From the NCBI GenBank assembly GCA_032622095.1, contig CP136063.1:282527426-282591425 (forward strand): DNA of 64,000 nucleotides, given 5' to 3'. The position numbers and the translations under genes are program-made. Positions 44,250 to 54,284 of this stretch are shown in pieces. Source of the DNA: Siphonodentalium dalli. Lineage: Eukaryota; Mollusca; Scaphopoda; Gadilida; Siphonodentaliidae. Every line of letters begins with the position of its first letter. The stretch's first letter is position 1. The notes beneath the pieces are model-generated. The model saw only the letters and a program-made list of their open reading frames with translations, ran no database searches and was not told the origin of the DNA.

Positions 44250-45460
44250 AGATGGCTGCTGGCAGCCATGTTTCACCAGCAGCCATGTTTTTTCAACATA
44301 ATTCGGAAAAAATGGTAAGCTCCCATCTAGAGGTCACTCCAAAGATCCATATGAAGTTTGGAAACTGTTTGATCAGGCCTGTAGGATGTGCAGAAGGATT
44401 TAGTCATGTGAAGAGTAAAATATGAGATGGCTGCCAGCAGCCATGTTTTTCATTGAAAATGTTTCAAATTTGATAGCTCCAATCCAGAGCTGATCCTAAA
44501 CATGCCAGTAACTTTGGAAAATATTTCTTTGATAATTGTGAGCTGCAGGGTGTGCCGATGTATTAAAATTTGAAATCCAAGTTGGCTGCTGGCAACCATG
44601 TTTTTAAAAAAATTTAAGAAAAAAAATTGATGGCTCAGTTTAAAGGTCACCCTGAAGTTCCATATGAAGTTTGGAGATGATCGGATGGGGTATGTGGCCT
44701 GTGCTTAATATTTTTCCCATTTTTAGCTGAATAACTGATTCATCTTCTGCAGATGTGGGTTGTTCGGTTAAGAAGGACTGGGCGATGAATGTTACAACTC
44801 TAAAGGTGTTTCTGAGGTAAGCTTACCAAAAGGAAGAAACCAAAATATAAATGAAATAAAAGGTCGGCCGACCACAGTGTCCCCCCGACAACATGGCAAG
44901 TCGATGGCCGCTTTGTTAAAGAATTTTTTGTAAATGTCGATGGCTGCTTTTTTAAAGAAATTAAACCAGAGTTTCAAATCTCTACATTTAAAACTGTAGG
45001 AGGAGTTGATTACACCTTGAAGGTACCCAATCTCATCCAAAAGGCAAAAATGTTCCAAATTTTCTAAGTCAAAAACCCCCCGAAAATATGGAAAAAATTA
45101 TATTTTTTATTAGCTATATAGATGTTGCAAATCACCAACATGTTAGGAACAATATCCCAGAGTTTCAAATCTCTACATTTAAAACTGTAGGAGTTGATTA
45201 CACCATGAAGGTGCCCAATCTCATCCAAAAGGCAAAAATGTTCCAAATTTTTAAGTCGAAAACCCCCCCAAAAATATGGAAAAAATTATATTTTTGATTA
45301 GCTATATAGATGTTGCAAATCACCAACATGTTAGGAACAATATCCCCCGAGTTTCAAATCTCTACGTTTAAAACTGTAGGAGGAGTTGATTACACCATGA
45401 AGGTAACCAATCTCGGACGCACGGACGCACAGACGCACGGACGAGGGTCATTTCTATAGT
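44250..45460. repeat. AAGATGGC-like repeats and a 190-bp tandem repeat
   Basis: 44250-44720 has diverged GATGGCTGCTGGCAGCCATG units. From 44969, GAGTTTCAAATCTCTACATT recurs at 45160 and 45349, 191 and 189 bp apart, with ATGGAAAAAATTATATTTTT and TAGATGTTGCAAATCACCAA in each unit. It ends CGGACGCACGGACGCACAGA, a typical dispersed-repeat tail. Confidence 0.85.
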
Positions 45461-45985
45461 CCTCCGACGGAAACGTCTGGGGACAAAAAGTTTGGATAAA
45501 TAACAATGCTGCAGGTATTATCCACAGCACATCTTGAATTAGAATTAGAATTTGTACATGGATTGATCCATTCAGATGGCATCATCATATTTAGTCTTAA
45601 ATCTCGAACAGGTGAAAAATATATAAAGACCACAGAAATCGTATACATTAAATGAAACGGGGATGTTTGGAGGAGTGACTTTGTCAGAAAAATCCAATTA
45701 AGCGCTGTGCTAGATTTATCGCCAAGAGTCCTGCAGCTGTTAAAACGGTCACGTGATAAATGCTCCTCTAATTCGGTGTTCCCCATATCTATTAGGGGTG
45801 TGATGTCATCAGAACAGAGGGACACTTTCGAAATCCAATTAGACACCCCGCTAGAGACTAGCGCTATTCCTAACGGCTGGCGCGCTGTTAATTAATTAGC
45901 GCTTATGAGGCGATAGAGCGAGTACCGCTAACGACACGGGAACCACGGGGCACATTGAGTATAACTCATTACGTATGTCAGTTGG
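45461..45985. other. Possible remainder of an integrated CRESS-DNA virus; no gene assigned
   Basis: Includes a repeated phrase GAAAAATCCAATTA / GAAATCCAATTAGACACCCC. A minus-strand ORF (45454-45846) diverges from the Rep-like gene as a circoviral capsid gene would, but lacks the basic N-terminus expected of a capsid, so I leave it unassigned. Confidence 0.3.
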
Positions 45986-45987
45986 AC

Positions 45988-46019
45988 TGGCCTTTGGGTA
46001 ATATGTTTACCAAAGGCCA
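45988..46019. other. Stem-loop resembling a circoviral replication origin
   Basis: TGGCCTTTGG and CCAAAGGCCA form a perfect 10-bp stem around the 12-nt loop GTAATATGTTTA. On the minus strand the loop and first stem base read TAAACATATTACC, whose CATATTAC partly matches the circoviral nonanucleotide (T/x)AGTATTAC. It lies 29 bp before the Rep-like ORF, where circoviruses carry their origin. Confidence 0.5.
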
Positions 46020-46047
46020 CTCTTATCCATAACGATAATTATGATAG

Positions 46048-46584
46048 GTGACAGGAGAGATCATTAATGCGCTAAATCAAGAGAAGAATAAGAAGAGAGC
46101 ATTAAAGAGGTGGGTCTTCACCATCAACAATCCCACGGAAGCCATCAACAATCCCACGGAAGCCGACTGCAATGGAGTTGTCGCTTATCTTCAAACAGAT
46201 AATTGTCACTTTGGAGTATGTGGCAAGGAGATCGGAGAGAGGGGCACACATCTCCAGGGCTTTGTCAACCTGCGGAAGCGTACAAGAATCACGGCTATAC
46301 GCAATAATATGTCGCTAGAGATTGGCTTCAGGCGGCTAGGGGAATCGATTCGCAGAATGATGCTTACTGCGGTAAAGATGGTTTTCTCCTCACTCGAGTG
46401 GGCACACCACTTAATCGAGATAAAATCAGAATGGCAGAAAACAGCGCAAATAATCAGCTACCGCATTCATACAGAGACGTACCGGTCGCCCGGCTACAGG
46501 ATCATGGCTGATCCATCACTCTCAGCAGTCTACGCTGCACGTGCAGGGGCTATCTGTTGTGACTCACCGCAGGGATGCAAATAG
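46048..46584 (+). pseudogene. Endogenous circovirus-like Rep fragment (CRESS-DNA virus)
   Basis: Rep initiates rolling-circle replication. The N-terminal HUH endonuclease part is readable: motif I in RWVFTINNP (residues about 21-29) and motif II in GTHLQGFVNLRKR (about 66-78). A 21-bp tandem duplication just after motif I repeats INNPTEA. The codons for motif III (AYCGKDG) are present near 46360-46380 but in another frame, so a frameshift lies between motifs II and III. The sequence loses similarity near 46600, before any Walker A site, so the helicase half is absent. An origin-like stem-loop lies directly upstream. It is a decayed germline insertion, not a functional gene. Confidence 0.75.
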
Positions 46585-46599
46585 AATTGCATGCTATTT

Positions 46600-46919
46600 T
46601 CAACTATATGAGACTGTTTGGAGGAGGTGGCAATTAGACATTCTAAAGAAGATAGCATTGCATTGACATTTGTGGAAATGAGCCCTGTGACGTCGTCCAT
46701 TTGCACACAAAAAATCCAAATAACAGCGGTAAAAATAACCGGCCGGACCTGGCTTGCGTACTTATACTAAGTAATGGTCAGGTGAACTCATATACCACAA
46801 ATCTTTTAAATCCGTTGACATTTGTTCAAGTTATGACTCTTACAAAATCGGGACGGACGGACAGACGGAACCCATTCCTATATCCCCCCGCAAATTTTCA
46901 ATTTGGCGGGGGATAATTA
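46600..46919. repeat. Dispersed repeat tail
   Basis: Ends GGGACGGACGGACAGACGGA, then a hairpin CCCCCCGCAAATTTTCAA / TTTGGCGGGGGATAAT. No gene. The hAT-like element is inserted at its very end. Confidence 0.5.
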
Positions 46920-47527
46920 GTAGAGAGTAGAGATGGGCGGTTGTGAAAATTTGGCTCGGTTTCGGTTTCGGTTGTGGAAAAAGAGTTGAGTCTCGGTTTC
47001 GGTTTCGGTTTTTATTAATAAAAATTACTAATGTGAACAAAATCTAATTATGCTTCATCATATTACAAAGAAAACACACCAATTGTATCACCATAACTTG
47101 TGAGGTACATGTCCTTTTATAATATTAAATTATGTATCATATTGTTACTATTACATGTATATTGTTAATGTCCATGTCGAGTGGCAGTGCTAGAATGCAA
47201 GTGAGTCTGTGTATTGTGTATGACTGCAATTCAGCATCATATGATCATAAGTGTGAAATAATATAATGATCATTTATATTGGCATAAAACTAATGTGTGT
47301 GACTAGATATATGTGTATAGTTATGATTTGAAAAATAAAATTTGAAATAAACAAAATGAAAATAAAACATGACTAGAATCTCTCAATCACATTATCTGGC
47401 TATATGCCTATTACCATATTTAGGGAACATAATATTGTTGGGCTTCCGGTATGGCGTGCGAATAAGGAAGAAGCAAAAAGTAACGCTCTCGAGTTACGCT
47501 AAATTTCATATCGCGAAAATCGGAAAT

Positions 47528-48346
47528 ATGAATACAAGATCTGATAAAAATCCTGATTTAAAATCAAAAGAAAAAGAAGTCAAAGATGATAAAAAATATC
47601 AATGCAGCAGTTTTGAAGACATTGCCAAATGTTTGCAACAATTACAGACACACGTGGATACAAAATTTGATGTTTTGACCAACGATTTACACGTGTTAGA
47701 AAAAGTTGCTGAACAAAATCAGCGAAAAATCGCCGACATCGAAACCGAAATAATACCAAAATTGGACACGAGAATCTCGCAACTTGAGGACTTTCAAGAA
47801 AGTCAAGAGTCATTCCCTAGTAGTTGCCAATGTGAGTCAGTTCTTCAAGAAATAAAAGAAAAAATAGCCGAGCTTGAAGAAAAACAAGAACAAACAACAC
47901 TTTCTCAAACCAAAATCGACTTATGGGGGAGAAAATGGAACCTCTTGGTGAAAGGAGTAAAGGGCGGTCAACGGGAAACCCCAGAGGAGACCCTAACGAT
48001 AACTTTAGACTCATTCAACCGAATTCTCGGACTCCCGAAAGCAGTCACAAAAGCTATGTCATTCGCTGCTTGTCATCGGCTGCCAACAGGCAAACCAGGA
48101 ACACCAGACATAATTGTGCGCTTCGTAAACCTAAACGATCGTGACAAAGTGTTAGAAGAAGCGAAAAAACTCGCAGCGGGAACAGGGTATGGAATATCGA
48201 CCGACTTGCCTCCGTCTCTCTCGAAACTCAGGGGGGCGCTACTGAAACAACGTGCTGAGAAGGACCCAGAGGAGCGAAAAAAGTACAAGCTAGTGTACTT
48301 ACGACAGGAGCCTTTTCTCAAACTGGAAAAAAAAAGATCAAAGTGA
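47528..48346 (+). CDS. LINE ORF1 protein
   Basis: 272 codons from ATG 47528 (MNTRSDKNPDLKSK). The frame is open further upstream, but the LINE begins at 47439, so upstream ATGs belong to flanking DNA. The order resembles L1 ORF1p, an RNA-binding chaperone that packages the LINE transcript. There is a basic N-terminus, a coiled coil (about residues 25-135, with heptad-like VAEQNQRKIADIETEIIPKL), an RRM-like region (WNLLVKGVKG to IIVRFVNLNDRDKVL, about 140-220) and a basic C-terminal domain (TDLPPSLSKLRGALLKQRAE). ORF2 follows after a 679-bp AT-rich spacer, long for a LINE. Confidence 0.85.
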   Translation: MNTRSDKNPDLKSKEKEVKDDKKYQCSSFEDIAKCLQQLQTHVDTKFDVLTNDLHVLEKVAEQNQRKIADIETEIIPKLDTRISQLEDFQESQESFPSSCQCESVLQEIKEKIAELEEKQEQTTLSQTKIDLWGRKWNLLVKGVKGGQRETPEETLTITLDSFNRILGLPKAVTKAMSFAACHRLPTGKPGTPDIIVRFVNLNDRDKVLEEAKKLAAGTGYGISTDLPPSLSKLRGALLKQRAEKDPEERKKYKLVYLRQEPFLKLEKKRSK

Positions 48347-49025
48347 CTGCCGATTAGAGCAAAATCAATGAAAAAAAAACAATGTTTGTAGTACTTCGTA
48401 CAATTTGACTATAGTTTTTCTTTTCACAAAGAACCTGTTTTGTTGATAAAATGTTTATAGTATGTTGATTTAAGTAATATTTAGTATATTATTAAGTCTA
48501 TTTAGAGTTAAAATAATTTTTTTAATACTATGAATTCGAGAGGAAACTGTTTGATTTTTCAATTATAGTATAATTCTGTTACTATGAGATGAAAAAGCAT
48601 TATATTTATCGTTAGTCGTTTTGTAGATCAAAGCAAAAGCGAATGGCATCTACTGACTTCAACCTATATTATATTTCTGTTATTATGTGTTAAAAAAACA
48701 GTTTTAAAATAGCTTATTGCTTATCGTTATTAGTTAGTAGATCAAACGGGTGAATGGAAAACATGAATGTTTGAAAATATCTTAAGATATCAAAAAACAT
48801 ATTATAGCGTAACTTAACACGTTATTAATATATTTTAAATACTATCGTAGAGCGTGAAAAGTCACCACCGGGTGAAAAATCAAATATGATAAAACAAAAA
48901 CATACAGTTATTACACTGTATAAATATTTGCATTATGCTGTGGGGGGTGGGAAAATAAAAATACTGAAAACAATTTTGCAACTATTTTTAAAACAAAGCA
49001 CAATCAAGAAAAATAAAAACAAAGA
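48347..49025 (+). other. LINE inter-ORF spacer
   Basis: AT-rich, no coding signal. A duplicated theme (TTATAGTATAATTCTGTTACTATGAG / TATATTATATTTCTGTTATTATGTG, with GTAGATCAAA after each) recurs about every 130 bp. It may contain the ORF2 translation-initiation context. Confidence 0.5.
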
Positions 49026-52000
49026 ATGGTAGTCAATATAGGTATGGTGAACTGTAGAGGTTTGGCATCTGATTACACAAAAAGAAAAGATTTTTTTAAT
49101 ATATTTAGAAATAAATATGATATAAGTATCTTCGTTGACACACATTCCACACCGCAAACTGAAATAAATTGGAAGCACGAATGGGGTAATGAAATGGTTT
49201 TTTCATCCTACAATAGCAGCAGCAGGGGGGTGGCCATTGGTTTTAAAAACTCCTTCGAATTCAAAATCCACAGCCAACAGACAGACATGGGAGGAAATTA
49301 TATTATTTTAGACATTACTATTCAAAATCAAAGATTGACCTTAATAGCACTTTATGGCCCAAATAAAGAGGACACAGCTTTCTTTGAAAATATAAAAACA
49401 AAGGTTATAGAAATTGGAAACCTGTCAACACTCTGGGTAGGTGATTGGAATGTTGTACAAAATTACGAAATAGATACATATAACTACAGTCGACAAAATA
49501 ACCCAAAAAACAAGGAAACAATAACAAATATAATGTCAGAATTTGAATTAATCGATATATGGAGAAAATTTAATCCAAACAAAACTAGATTTACTTGGTA
49601 CGGACCAAATAAAAAATGCAGCCGACTAGACTATTTCCTAATAAGTAAAGATTTGGAACCCTTTGTAGAAAACCCAAATATATGTACAAAATATAAATCA
49701 GACCATGCTCCTATAACCCTAGGGCTAAAATTTAATGAACAACAAAGAGGAAAAGGAACTTGGAAATTTAATAATTCACTTTTAAATGATACAGTATATG
49801 TAGAACAAATAAAAGCAACTATCATAAAAACAGTTGACCAATATACAGAAATAAAACAAAATTCAACTAACTATACAATTGAGGACCAAATGTTATGGGA
49901 AATGATCAAATTAGAAATTAGGGGAAAAACAATTGCCTACTCAACAAATAAAAAGAAGGTTCAGATTGATAAACAAAAACAATTAGAGGTGGAAATGCTG
50001 GAAAATCAGAAGAAATTTGATGAGACAAAACAAGAAATATACAAAGAGAAAATAGAACAATTAGAAACTGAACTTACTATCATAAGACTTAACCTAGTCA
50101 AAGGCTTAGTAACCAGAGCAAAAGCACAATGGTATGCAGAGGGAGAGAAAAACACAAAATATTTCTCATATTTAGAAAAAAGAAACTATTGTGAAAAACT
50201 TATACCAAAAGTTATTAGAGAGGATAACACCATAGCGACCAATATAAAAGATATAATAGAAGAACAAAAAAAGTTTTATAAATCTTTATATAAAAATAAC
50301 GAAGAAATACAAGACGAAAGTAAATATGAAAAATTTCTAAATAAAAATAACCCCTTTTTAGAAACAAAAACTGAAACGCATAGCTGCGAAGGTCTAGTGA
50401 GTGATCACGAACTACTTACAACTCTAAAATCAATGAAAAACAATAAATCACCAGGTGTTGACGGGTATACAGCCGAATTTTATAAATTTTTCTGGAAAGA
50501 CATTTCACCATTTGTACTAAACTCCATAAATGATGCATATAGAAAAGGTTCAATGTCTGTGACACAACGACAAGGTATGATAACCTGTTTGCCAAAACCA
50601 GGCAAAGACAAATCACGTATAAAAAATCTGAGGCCAATCACACTTTTAAATGTAGATTATAAACTAGCAGCCTCTGTCATTGCGAAAAGAATAAAATCAA
50701 AAATCAACTCAATGATTAGTGATACACAAAAAGGCTTTATTAAAGGTCGCTTTATTGGGGAATGTACAAGACTGACATATGACTTAATCATGGAATGTGA
50801 AAAACAAAACGTCCCTGGCCTGATGCTGCTGTTGGATTATGAGAAGGCATTTGATTCGATAAATTGGAATTTTATTCAGAAAACATTAACATTTTTTGGT
50901 TTTGGTGAGTCCATGTGCAACTGGGTGAAAACTCTATACAATGATGCAAATAGTGTAATAATTAACAATGGACACCTATCACAATCATTTAATATAGAAA
51001 GGGGAGTAAGACAAGGTGACCCATTATCACCATATCTATTTATTTTATGTTTAGAACCCTTCTCTGCTGCATTAAAGTTAGAAAATGACATAACAGGAGT
51101 AAAAATAAAAAACAGAGAATATAAAATAAGTCAATATGCAGATGACTCTGTAATATGGCTAGACGGTAGTCAAACCTCTCTCGATGGAACCATTAACTTA
51201 ATCAATGCTTTCCAAAAGGTATCTGGATTAAAAGCCAATTTTGACAAAACAGAAGCGGTGTGGTTTGGAACACGAAGAGGTTATACACAAACATTAAAAA
51301 CAAAACAAAAATTAAATTGGAATTTAAAGGGAAAATTTAAAACATTGGGTATAATATTCAATTTAGAAGACCCCCTTTTAACACAAGAAAATTGGGAATC
51401 AAAAAAAGAAAGTATGAAAAATATATTAAAGCATTGGGCATTGAGGACACTGTCTCACATTGGTAAAGTAACGGTCATTAAAACCCTACTATTTCCACTC
51501 ATTGTTCAAATCATGACGGTACTTCCAGACCCACAAAATAATTTTTTGAAGGAAATGCAAGGCTTGTTGTTTCAATTCTTTTGGAATGGAAAAAAAGACA
51601 GAATAAAGAGAGATACTCTGGTTCAAAATACTCAAAATGGTGGTCTTAAAATTCCAGATCTTAAATGTTTCTCAAAATCATTAAAAGTTACATGGCTTAA
51701 AAAAGTACTAGACCCGCTTAATTTTTCAGAATGGAAACTAATTTTAATAGAGAATATGGAAACATTTGGAGGAACAGCAATGCTTAACCTAAATAAAAAC
51801 AGCCTAATACAGATAGCTAAAAAATTCAACCCTTTTTGGAAAGAAGTATTTACAGCGTATGCTCAACTAAATACAGAACCATCAAATGATGATGATTTTA
51901 AGTCCCAACCCCTCTTCCATAACCTACACTTGAAAATCGACCAAAAGCCAATCTATTATAGGACATGGATAAATAAACAAGTCCTTTTCATTAATGATAT

Positions 52001-52808
52001 ATTAAGGGAAGATAATACATTCATGAATACAGAAGAAATATTTTTAAAATATGGATTAAAAGTAAATTATCTAATATTACAAGGAATAATATCTGCCATA
52101 CCACTAAAATGGAGAAAAGAAATAAAAGACTCATCGAGTAAATTAGAATTAATAAGAAAAACTAAGATCCAACAAAATATAAAAAAAGAAGATAAGTTAA
52201 ACCAATACATATACTGGAAATTTGTCGAAACATTAATACCAAATAAACCATGTGCCCAATTTGGATGGCAAAGAAAGTTAGAAAATATGCAGATAGACTG
52301 GGAAAACATATATACTAGATGTTTTAAAATAACCAAATGCACGAAACTACAAGCCTTCCAATTTCAAATAAATCATAATAAATTAGTCACAAATACTTTC
52401 CTAGAAAAATGTAAGATAAAAACAAGTAATAAATGCTCTTTCTGTGAAATAGAAACTGAAAGTATTGAACATCTTTTAGCAAAATGTTGCAAAATACAGC
52501 CTTTATGGCAATACATCACAAATATGTTAAATGTTGCTTTCAACAAACAATCAACATTGTCAACATATGAAATCATTTTTGGAATTGAAGCAAAGGACAA
52601 TTATTTAGCAATTAACAATCTAATCCTGTTGACAAAGCGTTATATTTATATAACAAGATGTAAACAAAATAACTTAACAATAAAATCACTTGTAAGTTAC
52701 CTTACTCGGGAATATATACTAGAAAAGCAATCAATAAAATGGAACAAAAGTTCAGAAAAAACAGTTGAAATGAAGTGGAACAGTGTCCTCAACCTCATTA
52801 ATACTTAA
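49026..52808 (+). CDS. LINE ORF2: APE endonuclease and reverse transcriptase
   Basis: 1260 codons, intact. Residues 1-230 are an APE-like endonuclease: MVNCRG (Asn), ALYGPN, GDWN near 138, RLDYFL near 200 and the catalytic SDH near 225. The position that is Glu in most L1-type enzymes (QETH) is Asp here (VDTHS, near 38). The reverse transcriptase spans about 470-760: LPKPGKDKSRIKNLRPI, DYEKAFDSINW near 601, RGVRQGDPLSPYLF, and YADDS near 703 as the catalytic box. A C-terminal zinc-knuckle-like motif (CSFCEIETESIEHLLAKC) is near 1136. The size and domain order fit the L1/Tx1 lineage. The enzyme performs target-primed reverse transcription at a nicked chromosomal site. Confidence 0.95.
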   Translation: MVVNIGMVNCRGLASDYTKRKDFFNIFRNKYDISIFVDTHSTPQTEINWKHEWGNEMVFSSYNSSSRGVAIGFKNSFEFKIHSQQTDMGGNYIILDITIQNQRLTLIALYGPNKEDTAFFENIKTKVIEIGNLSTLWVGDWNVVQNYEIDTYNYSRQNNPKNKETITNIMSEFELIDIWRKFNPNKTRFTWYGPNKKCSRLDYFLISKDLEPFVENPNICTKYKSDHAPITLGLKFNEQQRGKGTWKFNNSLLNDTVYVEQIKATIIKTVDQYTEIKQNSTNYTIEDQMLWEMIKLEIRGKTIAYSTNKKKVQIDKQKQLEVEMLENQKKFDETKQEIYKEKIEQLETELTIIRLNLVKGLVTRAKAQWYAEGEKNTKYFSYLEKRNYCEKLIPKVIREDNTIATNIKDIIEEQKKFYKSLYKNNEEIQDESKYEKFLNKNNPFLETKTETHSCEGLVSDHELLTTLKSMKNNKSPGVDGYTAEFYKFFWKDISPFVLNSINDAYRKGSMSVTQRQGMITCLPKPGKDKSRIKNLRPITLLNVDYKLAASVIAKRIKSKINSMISDTQKGFIKGRFIGECTRLTYDLIMECEKQNVPGLMLLLDYEKAFDSINWNFIQKTLTFFGFGESMCNWVKTLYNDANSVIINNGHLSQSFNIERGVRQGDPLSPYLFILCLEPFSAALKLENDITGVKIKNREYKISQYADDSVIWLDGSQTSLDGTINLINAFQKVSGLKANFDKTEAVWFGTRRGYTQTLKTKQKLNWNLKGKFKTLGIIFNLEDPLLTQENWESKKESMKNILKHWALRTLSHIGKVTVIKTLLFPLIVQIMTVLPDPQNNFLKEMQGLLFQFFWNGKKDRIKRDTLVQNTQNGGLKIPDLKCFSKSLKVTWLKKVLDPLNFSEWKLILIENMETFGGTAMLNLNKNSLIQIAKKFNPFWKEVFTAYAQLNTEPSNDDDFKSQPLFHNLHLKIDQKPIYYRTWINKQVLFINDILREDNTFMNTEEIFLKYGLKVNYLILQGIISAIPLKWRKEIKDSSSKLELIRKTKIQQNIKKEDKLNQYIYWKFVETLIPNKPCAQFGWQRKLENMQIDWENIYTRCFKITKCTKLQAFQFQINHNKLVTNTFLEKCKIKTSNKCSFCEIETESIEHLLAKCCKIQPLWQYITNMLNVAFNKQSTLSTYEIIFGIEAKDNYLAINNLILLTKRYIYITRCKQNNLTIKSLVSYLTREYILEKQSIKWNKSSEKTVEMKWNSVLNLINT

Positions 52809-52858
52809 ACTTACAAATACTTTTCACAATATAACTACCATAATCATAATATAATCTT

Positions 52859-52862
<4 letters not shown>

Positions 52863-52898
<36 letters not shown>

Positions 52899-53216
52899 CC
52901 AGGTCAACCTCAAATAAACAGTTCACCAAAAATACCTTATATTTAAACATATAAAATGGTCACATTAATAAAAAACAATACATATAGGCCTATACCTGAA
53001 ATATTAAAGGACTAAGATCACTTAATGACAAGTTTCATTCAATAAAAAACTATCACTGGCTTTGTGCTTAGCTCATGTAAAAATATATTTGAAATAGACA
53101 TGCATCATGTACATGGTTTTTCCTTAGATATTGTTGTATGTAAAATTTATGTCTTTTCAAATGTTAATATTATGTGAAATTGTATCAAAAAGATTAATAA
53201 ATTATAAAAAAAAAAA
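52863..53216 (+). other. Internal A36 tract and probable 3'-transduced segment
   Basis: The LINE 3' UTR reaches an A36 tract (52863-52898) after only 54 bp with no AATAAA before it. Then come 307 bp of unrelated AT-rich sequence, an AATAAA at 53196-53201 and a terminal A tail. The 12-bp target duplication lies beyond this second tail, so the extra segment moved with the LINE. Confidence 0.65.
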
Positions 53217-53879
53217 ACATAATATTGTACACACTATACAGTATACATGCATTCAATACAAGTCACCTGAATGAGTGCTATTTCTCAACAGTTTACCGAC
53301 AAACGGTATAATTCATTCCGGTTCCGATTCCGGCATAACATTTTTAATCAACGGCGCACAAATATATTTGACGATTTAACATCCAAACAGTGATAAAAAC
53401 TAATAGGGAATGCGGGGTAACAACCATTGATACCTTTTGATATCGTATCCTCGTTATCAAATTCACCTTTCAGAGTATTTGTACGGCCTTAATGATTAAA
53501 ATAACATGAGAAATACACTGACTTGTGAAGTTGTGTTGTGTTTACTACGGCGAAAATAGGTGTACACGAAAGCAACGTAATTAATACGTCCCGCGATTTC
53601 ACCAAGCGAACTCCTTTCTGCATATATTACAGTCGGCGCACTTAGATTTCTTATGTTTCTTTGAAAAATATTTCCACATAGGACTCGTTTGTTCGTCGTG
53701 TTCTGCCATGATTACAGGAAGTTGTGACAACCGAAAGTACGGGTTTTCCCAACTTACCACGGTTGTCATTTCCGGTTTTTTCCGACAACCGAAACCGAAC
53801 TGATTCCACGGTTAACCGCCCATCTCTAGTAGAGAGTGAGTTTCTATGGAGTTTATGTTGTGAGGAAAGTTTATTCAGA

Positions 53880-54267
53880 ATGTCTGGTGAGCAGGATATT
53901 AGTATGGCCTCAGCCACCTACTCGGATGAGTTGACATACATGTACACGACTGGTGAGCAGGATATTAGCATGGCATCAGCCACCTACTCAGATGAGTTCA
54001 TTGACATTCATGTACACGACTGGTAAGCAGGATATTAGTATGGCCTCAGCCACCTACTCGGATGAGTTCATTGACATACATGTACACGACTGGTGCGCAG
54101 GATATTAGCATGGCCTCAGCCACCTACTCGGATGAGTTCATTGACATTCATGTAAATGAGCACGGTCAACAAAATATTGGGTTTACTTTGAATGGAAACA
54201 TAGTTTGTTCTCCCACAGATGACAAAAATCAACCACCCGGCTACATCTTAGCAGATACATCCAGGTA
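53880..54267 (+). CDS. First exon of a lineage-specific gene, with internal 70-bp repeats
   Basis: ATG at 53880 begins MSGEQDISMASATYSDE. The exon's unique end reads HGQQNIGFTLNGNIVCSPTD and QPPGYILADTS and stops at a good splice donor (CCAG|GTAAGAGG). Between them, a 60-70 bp segment (GAGCAGGATATTAGTATGGC, CTACTCGGATGAGTT) has been repeated about four times. Because the units are not multiples of three, the full exon no longer reads through from the first ATG. Its homologue at 61913-62652 has nine units. No domain recognised. The hAT-like element inserted 43 bp upstream, separating it from its former promoter. Confidence 0.45.
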
Positions 54268-54284
54268 AGAGGCCAAAAGGAAAA

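Larger units (their letters stand above)
47439..53216 (+). mobile_element. Full-length LINE (L1/Tx1-like), probably young
   Basis: Two intact ORFs and a terminal A-tail lie between 12-bp duplications ACATAATATTGT (47427-47438 and 53217-53228; the first A may belong to the tail). The 5' end starts TGGGCTTCCGGTATGGCGTG. Both ORFs are free of stops over 4.6 kb of coding sequence, so the insertion is recent and may be competent. It lies entirely within the hAT-like element at 46928-53828. Confidence 0.95.
46928..53828. mobile_element. hAT-like element with 8-bp target duplication, carrying a nested LINE
   Basis: The left end TAGAGATGGGCGGTT is inverted at the right as AACCGCCCATCTCTA. GTAGAGAG directly abuts both sides (46920-46927 and 53829-53836), a perfect 8-bp duplication as in hAT transposition. 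Subterminal CGGTTTCGGTTTCGGTT runs on the left are matched by ACAACCGAAACCGAACTG on the right. Without the LINE the element is about 1.1 kb and encodes nothing recognisable, so it is non-autonomous. Confidence 0.85.

Noticed and set aside
45454-45846. Minus-strand ORF divergent from the circovirus-like Rep, as a capsid gene would be
   Set aside because: It has no arginine-rich N-terminus and no recognisable capsid features; position alone is not enough.
47369-47527. Upstream extension of LINE ORF1 from an ATG at 47369
   Set aside because: The target duplication places the LINE 5' end at 47439, so this extension is flanking hAT sequence.
49026-52808. Several minus-strand ORFs of 60-90 codons within the LINE
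   Set aside because: They are shadows of the intact ORF2 on the plus strand.
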